In this document: in pieces, positions 50,711 through 59,023 of the stretch
Layout: the number at the start of each line of letters is the position of its first letter
How positions within the stretch are numbered: the first letter of the stretch is position 1
From: Streptomyces sp. GC420
GTDB lineage: Bacteria > Actinomycetota > Actinomycetes > Streptomycetales > Streptomycetaceae
NCBI RefSeq assembly: GCF_009916105.1
Contig: NZ_JAAAXQ010000002.1
Coordinates: 31,493-95,492 of the forward strand
DNA: 64,000 nt
Direction of reading: 5' to 3'
Translations under genes and position numbers: made by a program
Notes under the pieces: model-generated
Told to the model about the DNA's origin: nothing
What the model saw: only the letters and a program-made list of their open reading frames with translations
The model's database searches: none

Positions 50711-51172
50711 ATGTCCGACGACCTCCGTCCCCGCAGCGTCCAGCACCGCCGCTGTCAGCCACTGCACACCGTCTACGGGCTGGTGGCGCTGCTCGCCGGC
50801 TGCGGCTTCCTGATGGAGCAGCCCGTCATGTGGCTGTTCGTCGTCCCGCTGGCTGTCCTTGTTGTCAAGACGCGCCGGCTCGCCCGGAGCGGGGCCTGCG
50901 CCGCCCTCCGCAGGCGGGACGCGCGCAAGACCGCCCCGGCTCGCGCCCGCTGGGTGTGGAGCGCTGCCGCGGCCGGTCTGGACGCCGCCCTGGTGGCGGG
51001 AGCTTTCGCTGTCTGCACCGTGCTGCTGCACGGCCACGGCTACGAACTCGTCCCACGCGGGAGGGCGGTGGACTACCTGGCCCTCGGCGCAGGGACGGCG
51101 TTCGCCGGCGCGCATGCCCTCACTCACCGCATGTCCGCCCGAGCCCTGCAGCCGCCGCAGTCCGAGGCGTAG
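50711..51172 (+). CDS. Small membrane protein, 153 aa
   Basis: ATG 50711 with GGAGA four bases upstream. Two N-terminal hydrophobic stretches (HTVYGLVALLAGCGFLMEQP, VMWLFVVPLAVLVV), a basic loop, then one or two more (AALVAGAFAVCTVLL, YLALGAGTAFAGAHAL) predict four membrane helices. No family recognised. Confidence 0.7.
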   Translation: MSDDLRPRSVQHRRCQPLHTVYGLVALLAGCGFLMEQPVMWLFVVPLAVLVVKTRRLARSGACAALRRRDARKTAPARARWVWSAAAAGLDAALVAGAFAVCTVLLHGHGYELVPRGRAVDYLALGAGTAFAGAHALTHRMSARALQPPQSEA

Positions 51173-51249
51173 CAGATCCCCCGCGGTCGCGCCGTTCCGG
51201 GCGATCACCCGGCACCGTCCCTACCCCGCAAGTCCTAGGAGAGACCGTC

Positions 51250-51703
51250 ATGCTGCGCCTCGACCCCGCCACTACGAGCGGCTCGGCCGTGGCGTTCCTG
51301 TTCCGCACGTGGTGCTTCCTGCGCGATGCCGGTCCCGGGCGCCGGCCGGAGGCGGCTGAACTGGCCTACGCCGTGGAGGACATGGCCGTCGGCCTCGGCC
51401 TGGATCCGGCCGGCCCCCCATGCGCAAGTCGAGCTGGCTGGCACGGGCGAGGTGTTCACCGTCTTCGGGCTGCGGTACGACCGCGCCGACGTGCTGCTGA
51501 TGGCGGGCGTCATTCCGGGCGAGCATGCCGCTGCCGCTGTTGAACTGGACGGCGACAAGCTCGACTTCTCCCGTTGGCCGACACCGTCCGCGCTGAGTCC
51601 GGGGACGCAGCCGCCAGGGCCGCGCGGGTGCAGGTCGATGGCGGGAACGGTGGGATGCCCACCCTCAGAGCGTTGCTTATTCATGCTTCAATGTGTAATG
51701 TGA
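51250..51703 (+). pseudogene. Hypothetical gene with frameshift(s)
   Basis: ATG 51250 reads MLRLDPATTSGSAVAFLFRT then DMAVGLGLDPAGP; at the C-run near 51418 the sensible protein moves one frame (PHAQVELAGTGEVFTVFGLR, YDRADVLLMAGVIPGEHAAA). Near 51572 codon bias returns to the first frame (ADTVRAESGDAAARAARVQV). Two compensating shifts, or sequencing errors, are needed. No family recognised. It ends at shared promoter copy 4. Confidence 0.5.
51673..51701 (+). promoter_or_regulatory. Shared promoter, copy 4
   Basis: TTGCTT (51673-51678), 17-base spacer beginning ATTCATGC and ending CAATGTG, TAATGT (51696-51701). Around the -10 there is also a TTCAAT-N10-ATTGAA dyad. It precedes the TetR gene, which could autoregulate through it. 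Confidence 0.7.
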
Positions 51704-51778
51704 TTGAACGTCGGGTCCGGCGGCACCGCCCCCAGACCTGGACCACTCCCCTTCCTTCCTCCAGCTCAGGAGACGACT

Positions 51779-52405
51779 GTGCCCACCCGTGTCGTGACCC
51801 GCACCCCCGACCGTCGCGTGCTCAGCCAGCGCGGCCTCCAGACCCGGCAGAAGCTGATGGACGCGACGATCCAGCTTCTCGCCACCCGGCCCTACCGCGA
51901 CATCAAGGTGATGGACATCGCCCAGGCGGTGGGCACGTCGCCCGCGACGTTCTACCAGTATTTCCCCGACATCAAGGGCGTCGTCCTCGAAGCATCCGGG
52001 CTCCTGGCCAAGGAGACGAAAGCGGCGCTCAAGGACTTCAAGGACGGTTCCTGGTCCTCGGACGGACTGCCCGGCGCCGCCCGGATGGTCGACGCCGTAC
52101 TCGACGGGTGGAGCGGGCACCTTCCGGTCGTGCGCGTGCTGACCGCCGTCGCGGCCGAGGGCGAGCCCCGCTTCGTCAAGGCGTACGCCGCAGCCACCCG
52201 GCCCGTCGCCCGTGCACTGACGGCAGCCACCCAGACGACCACACCCGACGGTGCAGGCAAGGAACTCGTGCACGCCCTCGTGTCCGGCCTGACCGCCGCC
52301 GCCGGACACGAGAGCGCCGGAAGCGTCCAGGGACTGACCAAGTACCAGAGGCGCCAGGGACTCGCCCGCCTGGTCCACGCCGCCGTGGCCAGCACCACCG
52401 CCTAG
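51779..52405 (+). CDS. TetR-family regulator, candidate controller of the four-promoter block
   Basis: GTG 51779 (AGGAG six bases upstream) gives 208 aa: N-terminal HTH TRQKLMDATIQLLATRPYRD, DIAQAVGTSPATFYQYFPDI, then a helical ligand domain. It is the only DNA-binding regulator in the 43.9-54.0 kb block and is itself transcribed from copy 4 of the shared promoter. That makes it the natural candidate for binding all four (inference). Confidence 0.88.
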   Translation: MPTRVVTRTPDRRVLSQRGLQTRQKLMDATIQLLATRPYRDIKVMDIAQAVGTSPATFYQYFPDIKGVVLEASGLLAKETKAALKDFKDGSWSSDGLPGAARMVDAVLDGWSGHLPVVRVLTAVAAEGEPRFVKAYAAATRPVARALTAATQTTTPDGAGKELVHALVSGLTAAAGHESAGSVQGLTKYQRRQGLARLVHAAVASTTA

Positions 52406-52454
52406 CCCGCGCTCCGAACACCGGCCCCTTCGCAACCAACACGGGGAAACCACC

Positions 52455-52844
52455 TTGATCCAGCCAGCCTCCCTCGCCCTCGGCTTCGGCCTCGGCGTCC
52501 TCAGTGTCCTGATACGCGCCCTTGCTCTGCGCATCCGTCCGCGCCGCCCCCCGCTCCCCCTCTCGGTCGCCTCGCCGAGCCCCGAGCTCATCGCCGCCCT
52601 GTCTGTGGCCGTCGCCGAGCGGTACCCGAACCTCGGAGGGTTCGACTACGCCACCATCAGCGTCTTCGAGTGCAACGCACCGCAGAGCACGGTGCACCTC
52701 TACCCCGCGCGCGGCCCCCACCGGGGCGCCATACGCGTGGACTCCACAGACCCGAGCAGCGCCAGCGGCAGGACGGCCCGGCTGCTGGCCGAGATGAGCC
52801 TGCCCCACGTCGGCGTCCTGGTCATCCCGCTCAGCCCGCGCTGA
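52455..52844 (+). CDS. Hypothetical protein with N-terminal membrane anchor, 129 aa
   Basis: TTG 52455, with GGGGA upstream, opens a frame whose first 25 residues (QPASLALGFGLGVLSVLIRA) form a hydrophobic anchor, followed by a short soluble domain (YPNLGGFDYATISVFECNAP). No family recognised. The unusual TTG start is chosen because no ATG or GTG with a ribosome-binding site keeps the anchor. Confidence 0.6.
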   Translation: MIQPASLALGFGLGVLSVLIRALALRIRPRRPPLPLSVASPSPELIAALSVAVAERYPNLGGFDYATISVFECNAPQSTVHLYPARGPHRGAIRVDSTDPSSASGRTARLLAEMSLPHVGVLVIPLSPR

Positions 52845-52955
52845 CCCGGCCGACGCCGCCCCGGCTCACTCCCCCCGGGGCGGCACCCAACCGGCCGCCT
52901 CGACAGACCCGAGAGCGCCGGCCAACCACCACTGGCACGAACCGAGGAGAACGCC

Positions 52956-53405
52956 ATGGGCGCCATCGAGAATCACGAAGCCCTGATGTACGGGTACCGC
53001 CTGGGAGGCCCGGCCGACAACTGGGAGGGCCTGACGAACGAGCTGGTCCGGTACACCGACGACGTCGACGGCTCATCCTTTCTGATGCCGCGCGTGCCGT
53101 GGGAGACAGAGGACATGCGCGAGGAGAACCACCCCGACTACTTCGCTGCCGCCGCGGAGGAGCGACTGGCCGCTAACGGCCTGGGGTCGCTGCTCCTTCG
53201 GACGTACTCGATCGGGTGGGAAGAAGACGGACACATCCTGGCGGCCGTCGTCCACCAGCCCGAAAGCGGGCCCCTCACGCTCGACCCCGCGTCGATGAGC
53301 GCCGCATCCCAGCACGACGAGGCCTTGAAGCGGGCGTTGTCCGTGCTGGAACTACGGACCCGCGCCAGCAAGCCCGAGTGGATCATGGCGAGCTACCACG
53401 CGTAG
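52956..53405 (+). CDS. Hypothetical protein, 149 aa
   Basis: ATG 52956, GAGGAG six bases upstream. MGAIENHEALMYGYRLGGPA, ENHPDYFAAAAEERLAANGL and SYSIGWEEDGHILAAVVHQP-like segments suggest a small soluble alpha/beta protein of unknown role. Confidence 0.7.
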   Translation: MGAIENHEALMYGYRLGGPADNWEGLTNELVRYTDDVDGSSFLMPRVPWETEDMREENHPDYFAAAAEERLAANGLGSLLLRTYSIGWEEDGHILAAVVHQPESGPLTLDPASMSAASQHDEALKRALSVLELRTRASKPEWIMASYHA

Positions 53406-53574
53406 CCCCGGGGTGCGAGGGCTCCCGTCACTCCTCTTCTTCGTCGTCGGCACAGACCGCCGCCCGCTCCAGGTGAGAGCGGAAGTCCCCGATGCCTCCG
53501 ACGCCCGCCCTGACCATCGCCGAGACCTGACGACCCGCGAGCACAGCCACAATCTCTTCCCCAAGGAATCCCCC

Positions 53575-53931
53575 ATGACTTCCATCGGTACCGCCCGGCA
53601 TTTCCAGCCCCACGGCACGCCCGGCCACATCTGCCGCGACCACAACCGGGCGGTCCTGGCCCCGGCCGTCGCCGTCGAGGCCCTCCGCCAGGGCCTCGGT
53701 CCCGACCTGACCGACGCCCAGCTCGACCACTGCGCGGAGATCGCCGAGCGCAACCCGCTGTCCGACACCTCCCGCGCCGCCGTCCGTACCGCACTGGAGC
53801 CCGCGCTGTCCGAGCGCAACTCCCCGGCGACCGTGCATCATCGGCTGTTCACCCTCCCGCCCGGGCACCCGCTGCGCGTCCGCGTAGGCGACACCGAGTA
53901 CTTCCTGGTCCCCATCCCCATCACCCTGTGA
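53575..53931 (+). CDS. Hypothetical protein, 118 aa
   Basis: ATG 53575, AAGGAA seven bases upstream. Contains LTDAQLDHCAEIAERNPLSD and ends in a beta segment (VRVGDTEYFLVPIPITL). No family recognised. Last gene of the promoter-4 unit; two hairpins follow. Confidence 0.65.
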   Translation: MTSIGTARHFQPHGTPGHICRDHNRAVLAPAVAVEALRQGLGPDLTDAQLDHCAEIAERNPLSDTSRAAVRTALEPALSERNSPATVHHRLFTLPPGHPLRVRVGDTEYFLVPIPITL

Positions 53932-53935
53932 CCTT

Positions 53936-53955
53936 CCGCTCTCCGCAGAGAGCGG
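53936..53955 (+). terminator. Hairpin after the promoter-4 unit
   Basis: CCGCTCTC and its complement GAGAGCGG with a CGCA loop, four bases after the stop codon of the 53575 gene. Confidence 0.65.
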
Positions 53956-53983
53956 GCGGCCGGAAACCAACACCCTTCACCAG

Positions 53984-54011
53984 CGCGTCCGGCCCCGGCC
54001 GGACGCGTTTT
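53984..54011 (+). terminator. Strong intrinsic terminator
   Basis: CGCGTCCGGCC-CC-GGCCGGACGCG followed by TTTT. An 11-bp GC-only stem with a T-run is the clearest rho-independent terminator in the window; it separates the block from the lipoprotein gene at 54058. Confidence 0.85.
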
Positions 54012-54057
54012 GGCATGATCCCCTCGACCGAGATCCGGTACCTGACAAGGGGGAACC

Positions 54058-55038
54058 ATGCCCGTGCGCCTGCGCCACGTCCTTCCGATCGTGCTCCTGG
54101 CCGGCACGGTCCTGATCTCCGGCTGCGCCGACTCCGACAGCGAGCCCAAGGCCGACGGGCAGACGACGAGCAGCACCCCCGCGGCACGGCCCTCGCCCTC
54201 CACAGTGCTGCCGGACGGCATCGTGAAGCCCGGAACGCCGCTGCCGGTCGGCGACGGGGCGTGGACGGTGACGCTGCAGGGCTTCGAGCGGCAGCCGGCC
54301 GGGGCCGTGCCCGGTGTGCCGGCCGGCTCGAGCGCGTACAGGGCGCGGGTGACCGTGGCCAACCAGCGGGCGCAGGTCGCGACCGCGCCGCAGACCGCCG
54401 TCACCGCCCGCTACGGAGCTCTCGGGCGCACCGCTGCCGAGGCCACCGACAGCAGCGCGTCCTCTTCCACGGACGAGCCGCAGCAGGTGCGCCCCAACGG
54501 CTCCGTCGACAGGGATGTGAAGCTGGTGCTTCCCGACCAGGCCCAGGGCCTGCCGGTCACGGTGACCGTGGAGGCGACCGAGGAGGGGCTGGCCAAGCCT
54601 GAACTGCTGTTCTTCGAAGGTGCCTTGCCGGGCGGTACTGCCGCCTCCCCGGACACCCAGGCGCCGCAGGGTGCGCCGGCCGGGCAGTCGGTCACGCCGC
54701 TGGGGCAGTGGAACGGCCAGGTGCGCGTGGGCAAGGTGACGGTGAGCGGCGAAGGTGCCTCGCGCACCGGGAGCCTGGAGCTGAGCGTGGTCAACCGCTC
54801 CGGCGACCCGATGTCCGGCCTGGGCACCACCCTGCGGATCCTGACCGGCCAGGAGCTGCACCTGGCCGCCACCGTCCGTCCGGTGTACGGGTACCGCGAC
54901 GCCGCGATCGCCCCGTTCCGCACCGCCACACAGACCGTCTCCTTCCGCGTCCCGGAGACAGCCGCCGGCGGCCCGGTGACGGTCGAGGCCATCGACGCGG
55001 GCGGCTCCAAGGTCACCTTCGAGGGCACGCTCGGCTGA
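54058..55038 (+). CDS. Secreted lipoprotein, 326 aa
   Basis: ATG 54058 follows GGGGGA. The signal peptide MPVRLRHVLPIVLLAGTVLI ends in lipobox ISGC with Cys near residue 23, then a Ser/Thr/Pro linker. Two beta-rich domains (TLQGFERQPAG onward and QVRVGKVTVSGEGASRTGSL) resemble DUF4352-type immunoglobulin-like lipoprotein domains. Anchored to the outer face of the membrane; role unknown. Confidence 0.8.
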   Translation: MPVRLRHVLPIVLLAGTVLISGCADSDSEPKADGQTTSSTPAARPSPSTVLPDGIVKPGTPLPVGDGAWTVTLQGFERQPAGAVPGVPAGSSAYRARVTVANQRAQVATAPQTAVTARYGALGRTAAEATDSSASSSTDEPQQVRPNGSVDRDVKLVLPDQAQGLPVTVTVEATEEGLAKPELLFFEGALPGGTAASPDTQAPQGAPAGQSVTPLGQWNGQVRVGKVTVSGEGASRTGSLELSVVNRSGDPMSGLGTTLRILTGQELHLAATVRPVYGYRDAAIAPFRTATQTVSFRVPETAAGGPVTVEAIDAGGSKVTFEGTLG

Positions 55039-55139
55039 AGGAGCCCACAAAAAGTTCGGGCGGAGTGTCACACCGGCGGCTTCGGCCGCACCTGTAGGAG
55101 GTGAACGGTGCCTTCTCCGACCGAACAGGACTTCCTCAC

Positions 55140-55277
55140 ATGGCCCCTCGCCTCTTGGCCGCCGGCCTCGTGCTCGCCGGTGCGCCCGCCGCCTCCGCCT
55201 GCGGCCCGCTCACCGTCCCCGGCTCCACCGCAAACGCGGCACCCGCTCACGCCCCGGCCGCGGCGGGCCAGCGATGA
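55140..55277 (+). CDS. Small secreted peptide, 45 aa
   Basis: ATG 55140 encodes MAPRLLAAGLVLAGAPAASA followed by CGPLTVPGSTANAA, a signal-peptide-like N-terminus with a short tail. The stop overlaps the next ATG (ATGA). AGGA lies ten bases upstream. It may be a real exported peptide or mainly a leader for the coupled downstream gene. Confidence 0.45.
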   Translation: MAPRLLAAGLVLAGAPAASACGPLTVPGSTANAAPAHAPAAAGQR

Positions 55278-56272
55278 GGCCGGCCGCCGCACAGCCTCAG
55301 CCCTTCGATGCAGACCCGGATCGGTGGACCCACGCCGTCCAGGAAGCCGCCCGGCTCCATCACTCCGTGGACGCCGAGCTGGCCATCCGGGCCTCGACCC
55401 CCGCCGCTGCTCGGGGCGCCATGGAGGCGCCGCTGCTGATACGGGAGCGGACCCGGGATGGGTGGCTGCGCTGGGACATCTTCGGGCCGCACCCCGCGGG
55501 TGTGCTGCGCGAGGCGGGCTTCTTCGACCCGGAGCAGCACCGGCTGGGGCGTTGGGTGTGCCGGAGCGTATGGGGACGCCGCCCGCCCCAGTACATCTGG
55601 ACGCTGGGAGGCCTCGAGCTTCCCCGGCCCCTCCCGGTCGGCCGGACCGCGCTGTTCACCGTGACTGCCTTCGCCGCTCTGGGTCCGGCGACATCCCTGC
55701 TGCCGGCGGCCACCGGTCTCCTGGCGGCTGGCGCGGCCGGCATGGCCGCGGCCGCCGGTCTGCCCGCGGCCGTCCAGCGCTTCACCCGGCGCCGCGTGCG
55801 CGTCGTCGAAACGAGCAAGGCGTACGCGGCGGTCTTCTACCGGCTGCTGGCCGACGAGCAGCGCCTGCGCATGCTCGCCGAGCGCAGCGGGCGCTACGAG
55901 CTGGCGCGCGCGGCGGCGGTGTTGCCGCGGCTGGTGTGGGACGCGGCCGGTCTCGTGCCGCTGGCGGCGGACAACGTGGAAGCCCGCGACCTTCTCCTCG
56001 GATACGCGCAGTCGCTCGCGCTCCTGGTCGACCAGGCCGTCGAGGTCGGACGGCGGGAGGAGGCGGTGGAGTCGGCGATCCGCGACGACCGCGTGGCCGT
56101 AGTGCCAGTCAGACCCGCGCTGCCCGAAGGGCTGCTGCCCCGGCAACTACTGGACGACGCACGGCTGGAACTGGAGGAGCTGGGAGAGGGACTGCTCCAT
56201 GCCCGGGAGGTCCTGGGCGGGGCTCACGACGACCGAACTCAGTCTGCAAGGAGCGGAGAGAGCGATGAGTGA
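55274..56272 (+). CDS. Membrane-associated hypothetical protein, 332 aa
   Basis: ATG 55274 overlaps the preceding small frame. Soluble N-terminal part (WTHAVQEAARLHHSVDAELA), a central hydrophobic hairpin (TAFAALGPATSLLPAATGLL, AAGAAGMAAAAGLP), then a long helical coiled-coil-like C-terminus (LDDARLELEELGEGLLHARE). Family not recognised. Confidence 0.7.
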   Translation: MRPAAAQPQPFDADPDRWTHAVQEAARLHHSVDAELAIRASTPAAARGAMEAPLLIRERTRDGWLRWDIFGPHPAGVLREAGFFDPEQHRLGRWVCRSVWGRRPPQYIWTLGGLELPRPLPVGRTALFTVTAFAALGPATSLLPAATGLLAAGAAGMAAAAGLPAAVQRFTRRRVRVVETSKAYAAVFYRLLADEQRLRMLAERSGRYELARAAAVLPRLVWDAAGLVPLAADNVEARDLLLGYAQSLALLVDQAVEVGRREEAVESAIRDDRVAVVPVRPALPEGLLPRQLLDDARLELEELGEGLLHAREVLGGAHDDRTQSARSGESDE

Positions 56273-56639
56273 GCACGAGCGGACCGGGCGGCGCGTCCCG
56301 TGGCGGGAGGCGAACCCGGAGGCCTACGCCGAACTGAGGCGTACCTGGGGGGTGATCGGTCACAGCAGCGTCCTGATGGTGCTCAGCCTGAGCCTGATCG
56401 GCACATCGCTGACGCTGGGCTACCTGCATTGGCCCGGCTGGCTGGAGACCTTTGCGCGTCTGGGCGCCAGCGGCGCGGCGGTCGGCTGCGGCGCGATCGG
56501 TCTGTGGCGGCTGGTCCGTGCCCTGTTCCGGTCGGTGCGGGCAGTTTTCCGCACGCGCCGACGCGGCGCCGAGGGCGCGGCGCAGGGGGAGACCGTCGAG
56601 GAGTCCGTGCCCGAGGCCGCCCCGGCGGCGGGGTCCTGA
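56265..56639 (+). CDS. Small membrane protein, 124 aa
   Basis: ATG 56265 lies inside the end of the previous gene (8-base overlap) with GGAGAG upstream. Two hydrophobic segments (SVLMVLSLSLIGTSLTLGYL, SGAAVGCGAIGLWRLV) and a basic-then-acidic tail. Co-translated with its neighbour; no family recognised. Confidence 0.7.
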   Translation: MSEHERTGRRVPWREANPEAYAELRRTWGVIGHSSVLMVLSLSLIGTSLTLGYLHWPGWLETFARLGASGAAVGCGAIGLWRLVRALFRSVRAVFRTRRRGAEGAAQGETVEESVPEAAPAAGS

Positions 56640-56655
56640 ACGGGCAGGGGGCGCC

Positions 56656-56802
56656 GTGTTCCGGTTCGAGAGCTTCGCGGTCGGGTTCCTCGTCGGCGCC
56701 GTGGCCTGGTGCGTGCCGTACGTGCGTGGCCTGGGTCGGCGCGGGGTCACCAGGGGGCTCGTTCCCTGGCGTCGCAGACGGCCTCCCACTCGGCGAAGGT
56801 GA
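56656..56802 (+). CDS. Possible 48-aa single-helix membrane peptide
   Basis: GTG 56656 with AGGGGG five bases upstream encodes VFRFESFAVGFLVGAVAWCV followed by PYVRGLGRRG and an Arg-rich tail. One membrane helix with a strongly basic cytoplasmic end. It overlaps the end of the opposite-strand gene by 56 bases, so it is only tentatively called. Confidence 0.4.
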   Translation: MFRFESFAVGFLVGAVAWCVPYVRGLGRRGVTRGLVPWRRRRPPTRRR

Positions 56803-57991
56803 GGCACTGCTCGGCGGTGCGCGTGCGGCGGGCCCGGTCCGCCTCGGCGAGCGAGGCGAGGATCCGGTCGCGGATGACGAAGCCGGGCGGATCGGGCTCC
56901 GGTTCGACGGGCGGCGACAGCCTGGTGAGGCGGGCGCGGACTGCGTCCATGGCCTCCCGAAAGGCCGCGTTGGGCGGGACCCCGCAAGGCGTGTCCTCGC
57001 CGCGGCAGGGGTCGGCAGCGGGCTCGTCGTGGCCGGTGGTCTCGCTCCAGCGGGCCATGATCATGCTGGCCGGGGAGGCTGGCCGCCGGGGCACGCGCCA
57101 GACCGACAGGTCGGCGGCGAGGTCGGCGGCGGAGAGGCCGGTAGCGATCCAGGGCCGCAGGGCGAAGGCGAGGCGGCGCAGTCCCTCGCCCTGGGTCCAT
57201 GGCACCCGGGGGCGTATCCAGGCGGCGACGGAGACGGCGTGTGCGGCCTGGCTGGGGCTGGCTCGGTAGGGCTCGGGCACTTCGTGTCGGCGGCGGGGCC
57301 GCGGCCTCGCGCCGTGGGGCGCGCTGGTGTTGTTCTTCTTCCCTCTCATCTCAGCTGTAGGACGTGGGTGGTTGGTCTTACAGGAAGGGGTGTCACGGCG
57401 GCGGGCGGGGCGGGTGCGGCGGCGGGCTTCGGTGATGGCCAACTGGCGTCCGTGGTCGGTGAATCCGACGTGCCGGGCGTGATAGCCGTGGCCGCGCACG
57501 CGGTGGCCGACCGCGTCGTCCCAGGCGCGCGGGACGACGGCGGCGTAGATGGTGGCGGTGCCGGCCCATTCGCCGCTTCCGGCGGGTCGGGTGTTGGTCC
57601 GGCTTCCGTGGACGGCCCAGACGAGGAGGCCGAGTTCGCGCAGGACAGCGATGTGCCGCTCCAGGGTGCGCCGGCTGATGCCGAGGCGCTTGTACGTTGT
57701 GTCGCGGCAGTAGGCGACGTGCCCGTCGGCGTTCAGGCGGGCGGCGAGGTCGCGGGCGACGCGCAGTGTGGTGTTGCCGGCTTTGGGGTGCAGGCGCTGG
57801 GTGATGGCCCAGGTGGCGGCGCGCAGAAAGTCGCCGCGCCGGGTGCGGCGGGACGCGGTGGTGCCGATTTCCTGGTCGGCATGGTCGCGGACCGGGATGT
57901 ATCGGTTGTTTGTGGATATTCGGTGTTGTCCGCGCGGAAGGCGCGGTGGAGCGGCGGCGGCGTGGACCGGCGCGCGGGCATGCTGCATCAT
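56747..57991 (-). CDS. HTH-domain plasmid-type protein, 414 aa
   Basis: The N-terminal third has LRAATWAITQRLHPKAGNTT, VARDLAARLNADGHVAYCRD and a helix-turn-helix TYKRLGISRRTLERHIAVLR. The rest is Arg/Pro-rich with a helical part (GEGLRRLAFALRPWIATGLS) and ends AEWEAVCDARERAPW-like. The HTH-plus-basic layout resembles replication- or plasmid-associated proteins of Streptomyces; that assignment is only a suggestion. The start could be later than 57991. Confidence 0.6.
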   Translation of the reverse strand: MMQHARAPVHAAAAPPRLPRGQHRISTNNRYIPVRDHADQEIGTTASRRTRRGDFLRAATWAITQRLHPKAGNTTLRVARDLAARLNADGHVAYCRDTTYKRLGISRRTLERHIAVLRELGLLVWAVHGSRTNTRPAGSGEWAGTATIYAAVVPRAWDDAVGHRVRGHGYHARHVGFTDHGRQLAITEARRRTRPARRRDTPSCKTNHPRPTAEMRGKKNNTSAPHGARPRPRRRHEVPEPYRASPSQAAHAVSVAAWIRPRVPWTQGEGLRRLAFALRPWIATGLSAADLAADLSVWRVPRRPASPASMIMARWSETTGHDEPAADPCRGEDTPCGVPPNAAFREAMDAVRARLTRLSPPVEPEPDPPGFVIRDRILASLAEADRARRTRTAEQCLTFAEWEAVCDARERAPW

Positions 57992-58275
57992 GGGCAGGGC
58001 ACGCCCTCCTTTCGGGCATGCGTGAGCCCCTCTTCGGTGGGGCCGGTTCTTCCGGAACCAAGTGATCCGCCCTGGCAGGGGCGGTGTTGCCCGGTCTGCG
58101 GACCGGGTTCTTCACCAGGCGGGCTGGACAATCGCCGGGTGGTGGCAGAGATGCGGCGGGCGGGCCGAGGTGCTGGACACACCAAGGTCTTGCTGCCGCG
58201 GGGCAGCCCACGGGGGACTGCCCACTGTCAGATCATGTGCTCATCGGACTCCAGCGTGGCGGGCGGTCACGGTGG

Positions 58276-58980
58276 TCAGTGGCCCATGCCGGCGCCGCCG
58301 TCGACGGGCACCACGGCGCCGGTGATGTAGGCGGCCTGCTCGGAGGCGAGGAAGGCGACGGTGGCGGCGATCTCCTCGGGGCGGGCGAGGCGGCCGAGGG
58401 GGATCTGGGTCCTGAGGTTCTCGAGCTGCTCGTCGCTCAGCGCCTCGCTCATGGAGGTCTCGGTGAGGCCGGGGGCGACCACGTTGAACGTGATGCCGCG
58501 GGAGCCGAGTTCGCGGGCCATGGAGCGGGCGAAGCCGACGAGGCCGGCCTTGGAGGCGGCGTAGTTGGCCTGGCCGCTCTCGCCGCGCAGGGCGACGGCG
58601 GAGGAGATGTACACCACGCGGCCCTTCTTCGCGCGGAGCATGCCGCGTGAGGCGCGCTTGGTGACGCGGAAGGCGCCGGTGAGGTTGGTGTCGAGGACAG
58701 AGGTGAAGTCGTCCTCGCTCATGCGCATCAGGAGCTGGTCCTTGGTGATTCCGGCGTTCGCGACGAGGACCTCGACGGGGCCGTGCTGCTCCTCGACCTC
58801 CTTGAACGCGGCGTCGACCTGGGCGGTGTCGGTGATGTCGCAGCGGACGGCGAGCAGGCCCTCGGGGGGTTCGCCCGAGCGGTAGGTGATGGCGACGCGG
58901 TCGCCGGCCTCGGCGAGGTGACGGGCGATGGCGAGGCCTATGCCGCGGTTGCCGCCGGTGATCAGGACTGAACGGGACAC
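58276..58980 (-). CDS. 3-oxoacyl-ACP reductase-like SDR (FabG family)
   Basis: The 234-aa protein has GGNRGIGLAIARHL at residues 9-22, VANAGITKDQLLMRMSEDDF, catalytic Ser in ISSAVA, YAASK and the C-terminal YITGAVVPVDGGAGMGH. It matches Streptomyces FabG closely. It reduces beta-ketoacyl-ACP with NADPH. Differences from the housekeeping enzyme, such as LTETSMSEAL in place of the usual FVDTDM segment, suggest a paralogue. GTG 58980 has AAAGG nine bases upstream. Confidence 0.88.
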   Translation of the reverse strand: MSRSVLITGGNRGIGLAIARHLAEAGDRVAITYRSGEPPEGLLAVRCDITDTAQVDAAFKEVEEQHGPVEVLVANAGITKDQLLMRMSEDDFTSVLDTNLTGAFRVTKRASRGMLRAKKGRVVYISSAVALRGESGQANYAASKAGLVGFARSMARELGSRGITFNVVAPGLTETSMSEALSDEQLENLRTQIPLGRLARPEEIAATVAFLASEQAAYITGAVVPVDGGAGMGH

Positions 58981-59023
58981 AGGGTGGCGCCTTTCTGTGG
59001 TATTCGTAGGGGTTTGCAGTCAA

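Noticed and set aside
51690..51712. TTCAAT-N10-ATTGAA dyad as the operator of all four shared promoters
   Set aside because: It is perfect only at copy 4; copies 1-3 do not keep the right arm, so the shared signal is the promoter-spacer sequence, not this dyad.
56300..58330. 676-codon plus-strand frame across 56.3-58.3 kb
   Set aside because: Glycine/alanine-rich nonsense overlapping a supported membrane-protein gene and the opposite HTH gene.
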